Below are positions 54,102-64,000 of a DNA stretch of 64,000 bases, in pieces. The notes beneath the pieces were generated by a model that was not told the DNA's origin, made no database searches, and saw nothing but the letters and a program-made list of their open reading frames with translations. The stretch lies in contig JAAOOA010000362.1 in the NCBI GenBank assembly GCA_012861695.1, forward strand, positions 1 to 64,000. Reading direction: 5' to 3'. Source of the stretch: Trematomus loennbergii (taxonomy: Eukaryota > Chordata > Actinopteri > Perciformes > Nototheniidae). Each line of letters starts with the position of its first letter. Positions within the stretch are counted from its first letter, which is position 1. The position numbers and the translations under genes are program-made.

Positions 54102-54471
54102 CTGAGGAGAAATCAGAAGATAAGGTAAACAGAGTTTTCTATCATCTCAGGAACACGTCAGTGAACTCACTCTGGAGTCATTTCACCAGTTTACTCTAGC
54201 TGAGAATAACACGTTCATACAGAGAAGTCACATATTCAGAGTTAAAGCAACAGTTCAGTTTAGAGAATATGCTCCTTCAATTCAGATGAGTCATGGTGCA
54301 CCATCATCACACTGAAACATGTTCTACAGCAACAATTACATTAGGAGGAACCACAGAGGAAAGAGATGTTGCTAGTTCCCACCTTCTGCTGTCACCTGAA
54401 CGCCTCACTCCCCTATCACTAACTGCAGACATTAACTAGCTGACCTGTACCTGTTTTAATATGACCTGGTA

Positions 54472-54474
<3 letters not shown>

Positions 54475-54530
<56 letters not shown>

Positions 54531-54533
54531 GTG

Positions 54534-54564
<31 letters not shown>

Positions 54565-54571
54565 TGTGTGT

Positions 54572-54642
<71 letters not shown>

Positions 54643-54740
54643 ATGTGTGTGTGTTTGAGTGTGTGAGTGTATAACTGTATGTATTTGTGAGTATGGTATG
54701 AGCGTTTGATTGTGTTGTTGTGTGTCTGTGTGTATGTGTG

Positions 54741-54812
<72 letters not shown>

Positions 54813-54821
54813 TGTGTGTCT

Positions 54822-54878
<57 letters not shown>

Positions 54879-54945
54879 GTGTGTGTGTGTGTGTGTGGTG
54901 TGTGTGTGTGTGGTGTGTGTGTGTGTGTGTGTGTGCGTGTGGATG
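54475..54945. repeat. Two long (GT)n blocks
   Basis: 54475-54640 and 54735-54945 are GT repeats separated by 'gtgtgagtgtataactgtatg' and 'tttgtgagtatggtatgagc' type sequence. The second copy of that spacer lies at 54955-54980. All ORFs here on either strand are microsatellite readings. Confidence 0.95.
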
Positions 54946-54992
54946 TTTGTGTGTTTGAGTGTGTGAGTGTATAACTGTATGTATAAATGTAA

Positions 54993-56195
54993 AACTAAAA
55001 GTTAAATATAGTTTGCACATCTCTGGCTTACCGACCAATCAATTGTAATACACTCACGCAATTGTTTAATACTCAACATAATTCTACAAAATAATCAGTT
55101 AACACAGAGACAATGGTCTACTTTAGTATTCACTAAAAGAGCAGACATCAACAAAGGAAACTATGCCACAATGTGCATGTTTTCTATGCGACTAGTTAAA
55201 ATTGCTATAATAATTAGTTTATTTTAGCACAACATTAAGTCCTTTGAATTATTTTTGTGGTATTCAAATAAATAACACTTCAAAATCAACAAAAATCTTC
55301 ACACAAAACTGAAAAAGTCTGTTCTCTACATAAATACGCAAACCAACCTACACTCCAAACTACAAGTAGGGCTAAGTTTAGTTACAACAATTACACTTAG
55401 TGCATTCTGCTCTCCTCTCCTACTCATTTACTTAATTTAATTGGACAAAACACATCAAAAATGCTGAAAAAACGGTGCAAAAATATTTATTAAGAACATG
55501 CAAAAATACTGCAACTTTACAGAAATTATTTTAAAATGTCTTGAAATCTGAAATTAAATATTTTGTTAATAACTTCTTTTGTTACTAACTTTCTTTGTAT
55601 CTTTCTTTGCACTTGGAAGTTGTTAAATATGTTTTCGTGTCTTCACTTGTTGTCTCTCCTTCCTCCCTTACAGCAGCAACCTTCTGGGGGCCATGTCCCG
55701 TAGATGTTTATTACTTCACTGGATAACAGGAATGTCCTTCTCAATAGCGAGGAGGAGGAGATCAGAAAGCCTCTCTTCTGTACTTTGGCTTCTGAGTGTG
55801 TCTTTCACACACTGGCAGCTTAGTCATTTGTTCATCACCAGTCACCTTAAAAATAAACCAAGAAAAGCCGGCATAATGTGGGACAGTAAAGTGGGAGGTG
55901 CTGCTACCTGTCTGTCTGAAGGGACTGCCGATGTCCGCACCGCTGTGCGCGAGACGTGGAGGGAGGGAGGGGAGAGAGAGCAGCGGAACTTCAGTCTAAT
56001 CTCCCGACCTGATATTTTTATTTTTTATTCAATCAATATACTTTTGGAAAGTGTGCGCAAACAGCAGTTGATACATATTCATTTTTTAAAAAAGAAAAGA
56101 AAAGAAAAGCACCCCATAAAAAGGGCACTTTCTCTGGAGGAAGAAAAAGGGCAGGGGCTCAAGCCCACTTTGAGGTCTATGTGTGCACGTGCCTG
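54993..56195. mobile_element. hAT element, 5'-truncated, copy 1
   Basis: The right end 'gtgtgcacgtgcctg' and its flank aagacagc match 59480-59502. The left terminus present at 58201 is missing: homology starts abruptly at 'aaactaaaagttaaatatag' after 'gtataactgtatgtata'. Contains a hAT dimerisation-domain remnant on the minus strand. Confidence 0.7.
55716..55830 (-). pseudogene. hAT transposase C-terminal remnant
   Basis: One frame ends E-R-L-S-D-L-L-L-L-A-I-E-K-D-I and stop, matching the E-R-L-S-x-L-x-x-x-x-I-E pattern of the hAT dimerisation domain (ZMYM1-type). A frame change just upstream separates L-P-V-C-E-R-H-T-Q-K. The counterpart near 59003-59110 has one codon fewer of CTC, which also shifts the frame. 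Confidence 0.6.
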
Positions 56196-56484
56196 AAGAC
56201 AGCATGAATATATGGAACACACATCTGTCTAAAACCCAGACTTTGTGAATGTATGGACCCCACATCTGTCTAAACCCAGACTTTGTGAATGTATGTCTAT
56301 AAACCAGATGGTGTGTGTGTGGTCGCCCCTACAGGTCAGTAGCTGAACGTCTCCAGGAAGCTGCTTCCAGTCAGTGACCTCTGCTCTTTCTGATGATGAT
56401 GATCTCTGTGTTTACTCCAGGATCCTGCCTGATCTGATCCATGCTGTACCACCTTCAGAAGGGGGGGGTGCATGTTTGTGTCCT

Positions 56485-56487
<3 letters not shown>

Positions 56488-56533
<46 letters not shown>

Positions 56534-56592
56534 TGTATGTTTGTGTGTGACAGTGTGTGTTTTTGTGTTATATTGTTTGAGCGTCCTCCCAT

Positions 56593-56629
<37 letters not shown>

Positions 56630-57299
56630 TGTAAGTTTGTGTGGGTGTTTGTGTGTGTGTGTGTGTGTTTTTGTGTGTGTTTTTGTGTGCATGTAAGTTG
56701 GTGTGTCTGTGTGCGTGTGATGTGTGTGAGTGTGTGTGCATTTGTGTGAGTGTGTTTGACAAATATCAAAGTATTTGGTGATAAAACTTGATGTAAGACT
56801 TTGTTTGTGTGTTTGTGTACGTGTGTATTTAAAGTGACCCCACTGATGCCTAAAAAGAGACTGTGTGTATATATGGATCCCACCTCAGTACCTCTGTGTG
56901 TGTGTGTGTGTCAATGTAAATGTGTGTGCGTAAGAGTATGTGTACATGTGTTTTTGTTTGTGTGTGTTTGTGTGTGTAAAACAGTGTGTATATAGACCCC
57001 ACTTATGCTTAAAAACCTGACGGTGTGTGTATTTGGACCCCACTCATACACACACACTATATCAACCACAGGTAATTCACAATAATGAACAATGGTGTAG
57101 GCAGACTCATTCAAATATGCAATAATAGAGATCAGTGTAAATGATATAATAGAGGTGTTAGAACGTGTTGGAGGACACACACTTTGAGTTGTCTCTACAC
57201 AAATATGAATGCCTTAATATAACTGAGTATAAACACACTGATGGGATGTTCAATACAACATTTATTAACCCAAAGACAAATAGAATAACAAACTGCTGT

Positions 57300-57352
<53 letters not shown>

Positions 57353-57359
57353 TGTGTGT

Positions 57360-57430
<71 letters not shown>
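56488..57430. repeat. GT-rich region with minisatellite-like motifs
   Basis: (GT)n at 56488-56532, 56597-56630 and 57300-57430, interspersed with diverged units ending 'tatatggatcccac', 'atttggaccccact'. Non-coding. Confidence 0.85.
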
Positions 57431-57764
57431 TAAGACAGTGCGTGAAGTGACCCCACGTATACACAGATCAATCTGCACACTCATCATATACACTACACAC
57501 TTCTCTTGGCCTTGTTAACACCATAGTCCCTAATATATTTGTAGAAAGGCAGGAAATGGAATTAAATTGAGAAAATGTCTCATTGCGGAGGACCCCTGTT
57601 TCGTCCCCCCCCACTTCTCAAACCAAAGTTACACCCTTGTTGAAACAAACTCTTTCCGTAGTTTCTGCTGATTATGCAACTGATGACGTGTCTTCATTTG
57701 ATCTTATCGAAGTTACAAGTAATTATAAAAAAACATGTATTTAAGCACATCCCAACCACACCAC

Positions 57765-57773
57765 ACACACACA

Positions 57774-57827
<54 letters not shown>
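57765..57827. repeat. (CA)n microsatellite
   Basis: CA tract ending in 'caccaccagcgataaggaca'. Its homologues at 62666-62740 and 63845-63935 differ in length, showing independent expansion in each tandem copy. Confidence 0.93.
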
Positions 57828-58200
57828 ACCAGCGATAAGGACAGGGAGCTATTGCACAACTGTGAGACACGCTCTCTGTGGAGGCGTCAGCGCGGCCTCC
57901 AATGAAAAAACCTGTTAATGTCTGAATATAAAAACGATGATGGGAAGATCAATAAAATATTTATTTACCCAAAGAAAATAGAATACAAATCTGCTGTCAA
58001 TGTGTGTGTGTGTAATTGTATGAGTTTTTGTGTAAGTGTCTCTGTGTGTGTGTGGATGTTTGTGTGTTTGAGTGTGTGAGTGTATAACTGTATGTATTTG
58101 TGAGTATGGTATGAGTGTTTGATTGTGTTTGTGTGTGTCTGTATGTGTGTATGTGTGTGTGTATGTGTGTGTGTGTGTATGTGTGTGTGTGTAAGACAGC

Positions 58201-59494
58201 CAGGGACGTGCACAGACATTTTGGGGGCAGGGGCTCAAGTGAGAAAAGGGCACATCCCATAATCATTTATTTAAAAAAATGTAAACTAAAAGTTAAATAT
58301 AGTTGCACATCTCTGGCTTTGACCAATTAATTTTAATACACTCACGCAATTGTTTAATACTCAACATAATTCTACAAAATAATCAGTTAACACAGAAACA
58401 ATGGTCTACTTTAGTATTCACTACAAGAGCAGACATCAACAAAGGAAACTATGCCACAATGTGCATGTTTTCTATGCTACTAGTTAAAATTGCTATAATA
58501 ATTAGTTTATTTTAGCACAATATTAAGTCCTTTGAATTATTTTTGTGGTATTCAAATAAATAACACTTCAAAATCAACAAAATCTTCACACAAAACTGAA
58601 AAAGGCTGTTCTCTACATAAATACGCAAACCAACCTACACTCCAAACTACAAGTAGGGCTAAGTTTAGTTACAACAATTACACTTAGTGCATTCTGCTCT
58701 CCTCTCCTACTCATTTACTTAATTTAATTGGACAAAACACATAAAAAAAGGCTGAAAAAACGGTGCAAAAATATTTATTAAGAACATGCAAAAATACTGC
58801 AACTTTACTGAAATTATTTTAAAATGTCTTGAAATCTGAAATTAAATATTTTGTTAATAACTTCTTTTGTTACTAACTTTCTTTGTATCTTTCTTTGCAC
58901 TTGGAAGTTGTTAAATATGTTTTCGTGTCTTCACTTGTTCTCTCCTTCCTCCCTTACAGCAGCAACCTTCTGGGGGCCATGTCCCGTAGATGTTTATTAC
59001 TTCACTGGATAACAGGAATGTCCTTCTCAATAGCGAGGAGGAGAGATCAGAAAGCCTCTCTTCTGTACTTGGCTTCTGAGTGTGTCTTTCACACACTGGC
59101 AGCTTAGTCATTTGTTCATCACCAGTCACCTTAAAAATAAACCAAGAAAAGCCGGCATAATGTGGGACAGTAAAGTGGGAGGTGCTGCTACCTGTCTGTC
59201 TGAAGGGACTGCCGATGTCCGCACGCTGTGCGCGAGACGTGGAGGGAGGGAGGGAGGGAGGGAGGGAGGGAGAGAGAGCAGCGGAACTTCAGTCTAATCT
59301 CCCGACCTGATATTTTTATTTTTTATTCAATCAATATATTTTTGGAAAGTGTGCGCAAACAGCAGTTGATACATATTCATTTATTTAAAAAAGAAAAGAA
59401 AAAGAAAGCACCCCATAAAAAGGGCACTTTCTCTGGAGGAAGAAAAAGGGCAGGGGCTCAAGCCCACTTTGAGGTCTATGTGTGCACGTGCCTG
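58201..59494. mobile_element. hAT element, 1294 bp, with 8-bp TSD
   Basis: Left end cagggacgtgcacagac, right end gtgtgcacgtgcctg, with subterminal 'ggggctcaag' symmetry. Flanked by aagacagc at 58193-58200 and 59495-59502. The minus strand carries only transposase C-terminal debris, so it is non-autonomous. Confidence 0.88.
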
Positions 59495-59505
59495 AAGACA
59501 GCATG

Positions 59506-59640
59506 AATGTATGGAACCCACATCTGTCTAAAACCCAGACTTTGTGAATGTATGGACCGCACATCTGTCTAAAACCCAGACTTTATGAATGTATGGACCC
59601 ACATCTGTCTAAAACCAGACTTTGTGAATGTATGTCTATA
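59506..59640. repeat. About 42-bp minisatellite, three-plus copies
   Basis: Unit 'gaatgtatggaccc(g)cacatctgtctaaaacccagactttgt' about three times. Copy 1 of the tandem segment has two (56206-56300). Confidence 0.8.
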
Positions 59641-60213
59641 AACCAGATGGTGTGTGTGTGGTCGCCCCCTACAGGTCAGTAGCTGAACGTCTCCAGGAAG
59701 CTGCTTCCAGTCAGTGACCTCTGCTCTTTCTGATGATGATGATCTCTGTGTTTACTCCAGGATCCTGCCTGATCTGATCCATGCTGTACCACCTTCAGAA
59801 GGGGGGGGTGCATGTTTTGTCCTCAAGTGTGTGTGTGTGTGTGTGTGTATGTTTGTGTGTGACAGTGTGTGTTTTTGTGTATATTGTTTGAGCGTCCTCC
59901 CATGGGTGTGTGTGTGTCTGTAAGTTTGTGTGGGTGTTTGTGTGTGTGTGTGTGTGTGTGTATGTGTGTGTGTGTGGTGTGTGTGTGTTGTTTTTTGGTG
60001 TGTTTTTGTGTGCATGTAAGTTGGTGTGTCTGTGTGCGTGTGATGTGTGTGAGTGTGTGTGCATTTGTGTGAGTGTGTTTGACAAATATCAAAGTATTTG
60101 GTGATAAAACTTGATGTAAGACTTTGTTGTGTGTTTGTGTACGTGTGTATTTAAAGTGACCCCACTGATGCCTAAAAAGAGACTGTGTGTATATATGGAT
60201 CCCACCTCAGTAC

Positions 60214-60252
<39 letters not shown>

Positions 60253-60402
60253 AATGTAAATGTGTGTGCGTAAGAGTATGTGTACATGTGTTTTTGTTTG
60301 TGTGTGTTTGTGTGTGTAAAACAGTGTGTATATAGACCCCACTTATGCTTAAAAACCTGACGGTGTGTGTATTTGGACCCCACTCATACACACACACTAT
60401 AT

Positions 60403-62139
60403 CAGGGGTCGGCAACAGGCGGACCGCGGTCCGGATCCGGACCCAGACGCCGACCGATACGGACCCGGACCTATAATCAATACATTAATAGGGATTTCAA
60501 TTTTGACGGGGCGATTCTATTTTAACCGCCGCCGACAGGGGGCGAAAGAGACGAGTGAGCGATACAGGGAGAGAAACACAGAAGAAGAGACGAGAGAGCG
60601 GCAGAGAGAAGCGGAGAGGAAAGTGAGTGAAGAGAATAATTAGCGATACAGGGAGAGAAGCGGTGAATGTGAATACATTTTGGAATTATTGGTGGAAAAG
60701 TTTCCTCATAAAATGTAATATTCATTACCAGCAGAACTGTGTGCACACTGCACAGCCCTGCAGCATGTCTGTGAGGCCCCGCCCCCGCACGCAGATCAGA
60801 GAGAGAGATCTCTTTTAAAATATATAGAAACGGAGATGGTTCGATAAAATGTGCAAGATAACGTTTATGTAGCATTTCTTTATTGTCGAAATGATGACAT
60901 TTCATAACGGGATCAAATCAAAGTGAATGGCCTGCTGCTGCTGAATGCATGAGTGACTGGAAACAGTTTTAAAAGTTATTACGTCGTTTCAGATAATAAA
61001 TAATAATAGTAATTCATTCTATTTAGGGGCGCCTTTCAAAGCACCCAAGGACACCTGACAATTCATAACATATTCTAAGGAAAGGTTTAAGAGAGTACAA
61101 ATAATGCAGTCCGGGTGATGTTTTTTATGTGGGGTGCAGATGAGAGGGAGCTGTCCAGAATGACACAAAGATGTTGTGTTTGAGTTGTGCTCTTGATAAG
61201 CCATTAAAACAGTAAAATAAGTGTCTCCTGTTCACCAAAACATACCCATCTGTTATGGAAAAATAAAGTATTCCAAAAGTATTCTAAAAGTAATCTGAAT
61301 AAGTTACTTTTTTAAGACACGTAACTCTAACTGTATTCGGATTACTTTCAGAGCCATGTATTCAGTAACCGATTACATTTACAAAGTAACCCTCCCAACC
61401 CTGATTAAAAGTGCCAAAACGCCACTATGAGACAAAACACAAAGTGTTTGACCAAACATTCCCTCTCAAGTCAGAACTGAGGTCACAAAAAATAAGCAGT
61501 CTCAGAGCCCAATATGATCAGTCGACCAGGATCAAAATTAAAACTAAATATCGTTCCAGGGCAGGCTAACCGAGGCTAACCAATGAGCACCTGCATGTGA
61601 TATGAGAATTGCCCTGACACCATTTCAGCCCAGATTTACAAACTCCTGGCAGGACAAGCTCGAGCTCAATTCTCGCACTGAATTAAAAAAAAGTGAGTGA
61701 GGGACTGCAATATAAGAGGGAAAGAAAGATAAACTTTAAAACTGTTCAATTGTTATGATGTGTAAAGACTGATATGTTCTATAATCGTCTGAAACTGTTA
61801 AGTCATGATGTGAAACGGTTAACAAAGCTATTTTATTTATTTCTCTATTTTATTTTTAAATGCAGCCCGAGAGGAACATTACACATATCCACAGTATTTA
61901 CTGTATATCTGTATAGTTCAATGTTAATTGACAATAAATATTGTTGTTTTTGAATTGTACTTTCTTTATCTGATTGGCAGTCAGTTGTTGATTACATGCA
62001 GACGTTGATACAGCTACAGGCTACTTCAATATATATCACACTAATTCATAAAGCAACTTAGATATTTTGATGTTCCGGACCTTTGCATGGGGAGATTTTC
62101 TCTAACTGGACCTCGTTGAATTTTAGTTGAATACCCCTG
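60403..62139. mobile_element. hAT element, 1737 bp, with TSD and empty site
   Basis: Ends CAGGGGTCGGCAAC and GTTGAATACCCCTG form imperfect inverted repeats. Exact 8-bp duplication cactatat at 60395-60402 and 62140-62147. The tandem sister at 57053-57068 has a single uninterrupted cactatatcaacc. The left part is GC-rich (cggtccggatccggaccc), with no intact transposase. Confidence 0.93.
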
Positions 62140-62665
62140 CACTATATCAACCACAGGTAATTCACAATAATGAACAATGGTGTAGGCAGACTCATTCAAA
62201 TATGCAATAATAGAGATCAGTGTAAATGATAAATAGAGGTGTTAGAACGTGTTGGAGGACAAACACTTTGAGTTGTCTCTACACAAATATTAATGCCTTA
62301 ATATAACTGAGTATAAACACACTGATGGGATGTTCAATACAACATTTATTAACCCAAAGACAAATACACAGATCAATCTGCACTCTCATCATATACACTA
62401 CACACTTCTCTTGGCCTTGTTAACACCATAGTCCCTAATATATTTGTAGAAAGGCAGGAAATGGAATTAAATTGAGAAAATGTCTCATTGCGGAGGACCC
62501 CTGTTTTGTCCCCCCCCACTTCTCAAACCAAAGTTACACCCTTGTTGAAAACAACTCTTTCCGTAGTTTCTGCTGATTATGCAACTGATGACGTGTCTTC
62601 ATTTGATCTTATCAAAGTTACAAATAATTATAAAAAAACATGTATTTAAGCACATCCCAACCACA

Positions 62666-62680
62666 CCACACACACACACA

Positions 62681-62711
<31 letters not shown>

Positions 62712-62740
62712 CCACACACACACACACACACACACCACAC
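62666..62740. repeat. (CA)n microsatellite, copy 2
   Basis: Counterpart of 57765-57827 with three ccac interruptions. Confidence 0.9.
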
Positions 62741-62899
62741 CCCAGCGATAAGGACAGGGAGCTATTGCACAACTGTGAGACACGCTCTCTGTGGAGGCGT
62801 CAGCGCGGCCTCCATTGAAAAAAACTCTTAATGTCTGAATATAAAGACGATGATGGGAAGATCAATAAAATATTTATTTACCCAAAGAAATAGAATACA

Positions 62900-63480
62900 A
62901 TCTGCTGTCAATGTGTGTTGTGTGTGTGTGTGTGTGTGTTGTGTGTATGTTTGTGTGTGTGTTTGTGTTTGTGTGTGTGTATGTTTGTGTGTGTAAGTGT
63001 GTGTGTGTAAGTGTGTGTGTGTAATATAGTGTGTAAAGTGACGCCGATTATGTGTGTGTGCTTGTATGTGGGGGGGTCTCTGTGTGTGGTCAGTGTGTGT
63101 GATTGCATGTGTGTGTATGTGTGTGTGTGTGTGTGTTTGAATGGCTTGCTTTCAGTGTTTGTGTGAGTGACCCCAATGGTGCCTAAAATCTGAACAGTGT
63201 AAATATATAGACCCCACTTATGCTTAGAAACCAGACGGTGTGTGTATGTGGACCCCATTCATGCACACACACTCTGACAGCAGTCAAAGAACCACAGGAG
63301 GAAAATAATTGTTCACTTTAAAACCATGGGCGTAATTTCCACTGGGGACAGTGGGGACATGTCCCCCCACTTTTCAAAATCCCGTTTGTGTCCCCCACAC
63401 TATTTAAATGTGTTTTATTATTATTTGTTATCGTCACGGAGGGGCGTCTGTGTGTGTGTGGCACGAGCGCATGTTGTGAG
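62900..63480. other. GT-rich sequence and transposon-end-like segment
   Basis: (GT)n with 'cccactcatgc' motifs to 63260. Then 'gggcgtaatttccactgggg' and 'acatgtccccccacttttc', resembling the end of a fish DNA transposon. No gene. Confidence 0.4.
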
Positions 63481-63741
63481 AGAGAGAGACATAGAGAGAG
63501 ACAGAGAGAGACAGAGAGAGACAGAGAGAGAGAGAGACAGAGAGAGAGAGACAGAGAGAGAGACAGAGAGAGAGAGACATAGAGAGACACAGAGAGAGAC
63601 AGAGAGAGAGACAGAGAGAGAGACAGAGAGAGAGAGACAGAGAGAGAGACAGAGAGAGACAGAGAGAGAGACAGAGAGAGAGACAGAGAGAGACAGAGAG
63701 AGAGAGACAGAGAGAGAGACAGAGAGAGACAAGAGAGAGAC

Positions 63742-63795
<54 letters not shown>
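63478..63795. repeat. (GA)n/(GACA) microsatellite
   Basis: Alternating gagaga and gacaga units over about 310 bp, passing into (CA)n at 63790-63822. Long minus-strand ORFs across it are Ser-Leu or Cys-Val artefacts. Confidence 0.95.
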
Positions 63796-63822
<27 letters not shown>

Positions 63823-63828
<6 letters not shown>

Positions 63829-63845
63829 TGCACATCCCAACCACA

Positions 63846-63937
<92 letters not shown>

Positions 63938-64000
63938 ACCAGCGATAAGGACAGGGAGCTATTGCACAACTGTGAGACACGCTCTCTGTGGAGGCGTCAG
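63823..64000. repeat. Tandem segment, start of copy 3 (cut by window end)
   Basis: 'gcacatcccaaccacaccac' then a CA tract, then 'accaccagcgataaggacag' and 'gagacacgctctctgtggag', collinear with 57745-57892 and 62650-62803. Confidence 0.85.

Larger units (their letters stand above)
54640..57990. repeat. Tandem segment, copy 1 (about 3.3 kb)
   Basis: Collinear with 58052-62900 once the hAT at 60403-62139 is removed. Contains a 5'-truncated hAT, GT/CA runs, and the motif block 'gaatgtatggacccc...ctgtctaaa'. The stretch 57066-57960 corresponds to 62148-62880. No host gene is visible. Confidence 0.88.
58052..62900. repeat. Tandem segment, copy 2 (with hAT insertion)
   Basis: Starts 'ggatgtttgtgtgtttgagtg' and follows copy 1 throughout. 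It keeps the complete 58201-59494 hAT and contains the 60403-62139 insertion absent from copy 1. It ends in the same 'aatctgctgtcaatgtgtg'. Confidence 0.88.

Noticed and set aside
54436..64000. Cys-Val, Thr-His and Ser-Leu rich ORFs
   Set aside because: Pure microsatellite translations of (GT)n, (CA)n and (GA)n.

Overview
This is nuclear DNA of a ray-finned fish, probably a percomorph-type teleost. The evidence is a mix of fish hAT and TTAA-target DNA transposons, a fish-type endogenous retrovirus, very long CA/GA microsatellites, eukaryotic introns, a fish interferon-gene family (gig2-like) and a fish-style SRCR/Ig receptor. There are no prokaryotic operons. Most small ORFs are shadows of repeats.

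Positions 1-34,800 are an amplicon. A unit of about 6 kb occurs three times in direct orientation (about 180-4360, 5799-10169, 27148-34530). Each copy carries an orphan last exon that I read as TANGO2-like and a PARP-fold gig2-like gene, both on the minus strand. Where the edges are present they are bounded by outward-facing tRNA-Ile(AAT) genes. All three gig2-like copies are broken: copies 1 and 2 by small indels, copy 3 by a hAT element that itself carries a second hAT.

Between units 2 and 3 lie a 5' LTR provirus fragment (10170-15880) and a palindrome of about 12.2 kb (15881-28051; arms about 5.9 kb, 430-bp asymmetric spacer). The provirus has a tRNA-Trp-type primer site, most of gag-pol missing, a TTAA-flanked transposon inside, and an env ORF cut off at the palindrome border. 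The palindrome arms carry more tRNA-Ile genes, a long-TIR transposon with a THAP-finger remnant, and MITEs. In total there are six intact-looking tRNA-Ile genes and three broken ones.

Positions 34,800-54,500 hold the one gene with a convincing exon structure. It is a minus-strand receptor with alternating SRCR domain exons, one Ig exon, a transmembrane exon and a cytoplasmic-tail exon, all joined in consistent splice phases. A 26-copy VNTR and a long GA tract sit in its introns. Part of the SRCR exon block has been duplicated, and two distal SRCR exons are frame-damaged. Around 49,900-53,600 there are two unidentified ORFs and a poly(A)/LTR-like region.

Positions 54,500-64,000 are tandem copies of a GT/CA-rich segment of about 3.3 kb with hAT elements. 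One copy has a 1.74-kb hAT insertion with an 8-bp target duplication, and the matching empty site is present in the neighbouring copy.

Caveat: many differences between copies are single-base indels in homopolymers, and a near-perfect palindrome is a classic assembly risk. Pseudogene calls and palindrome continuity both depend on assembly quality.
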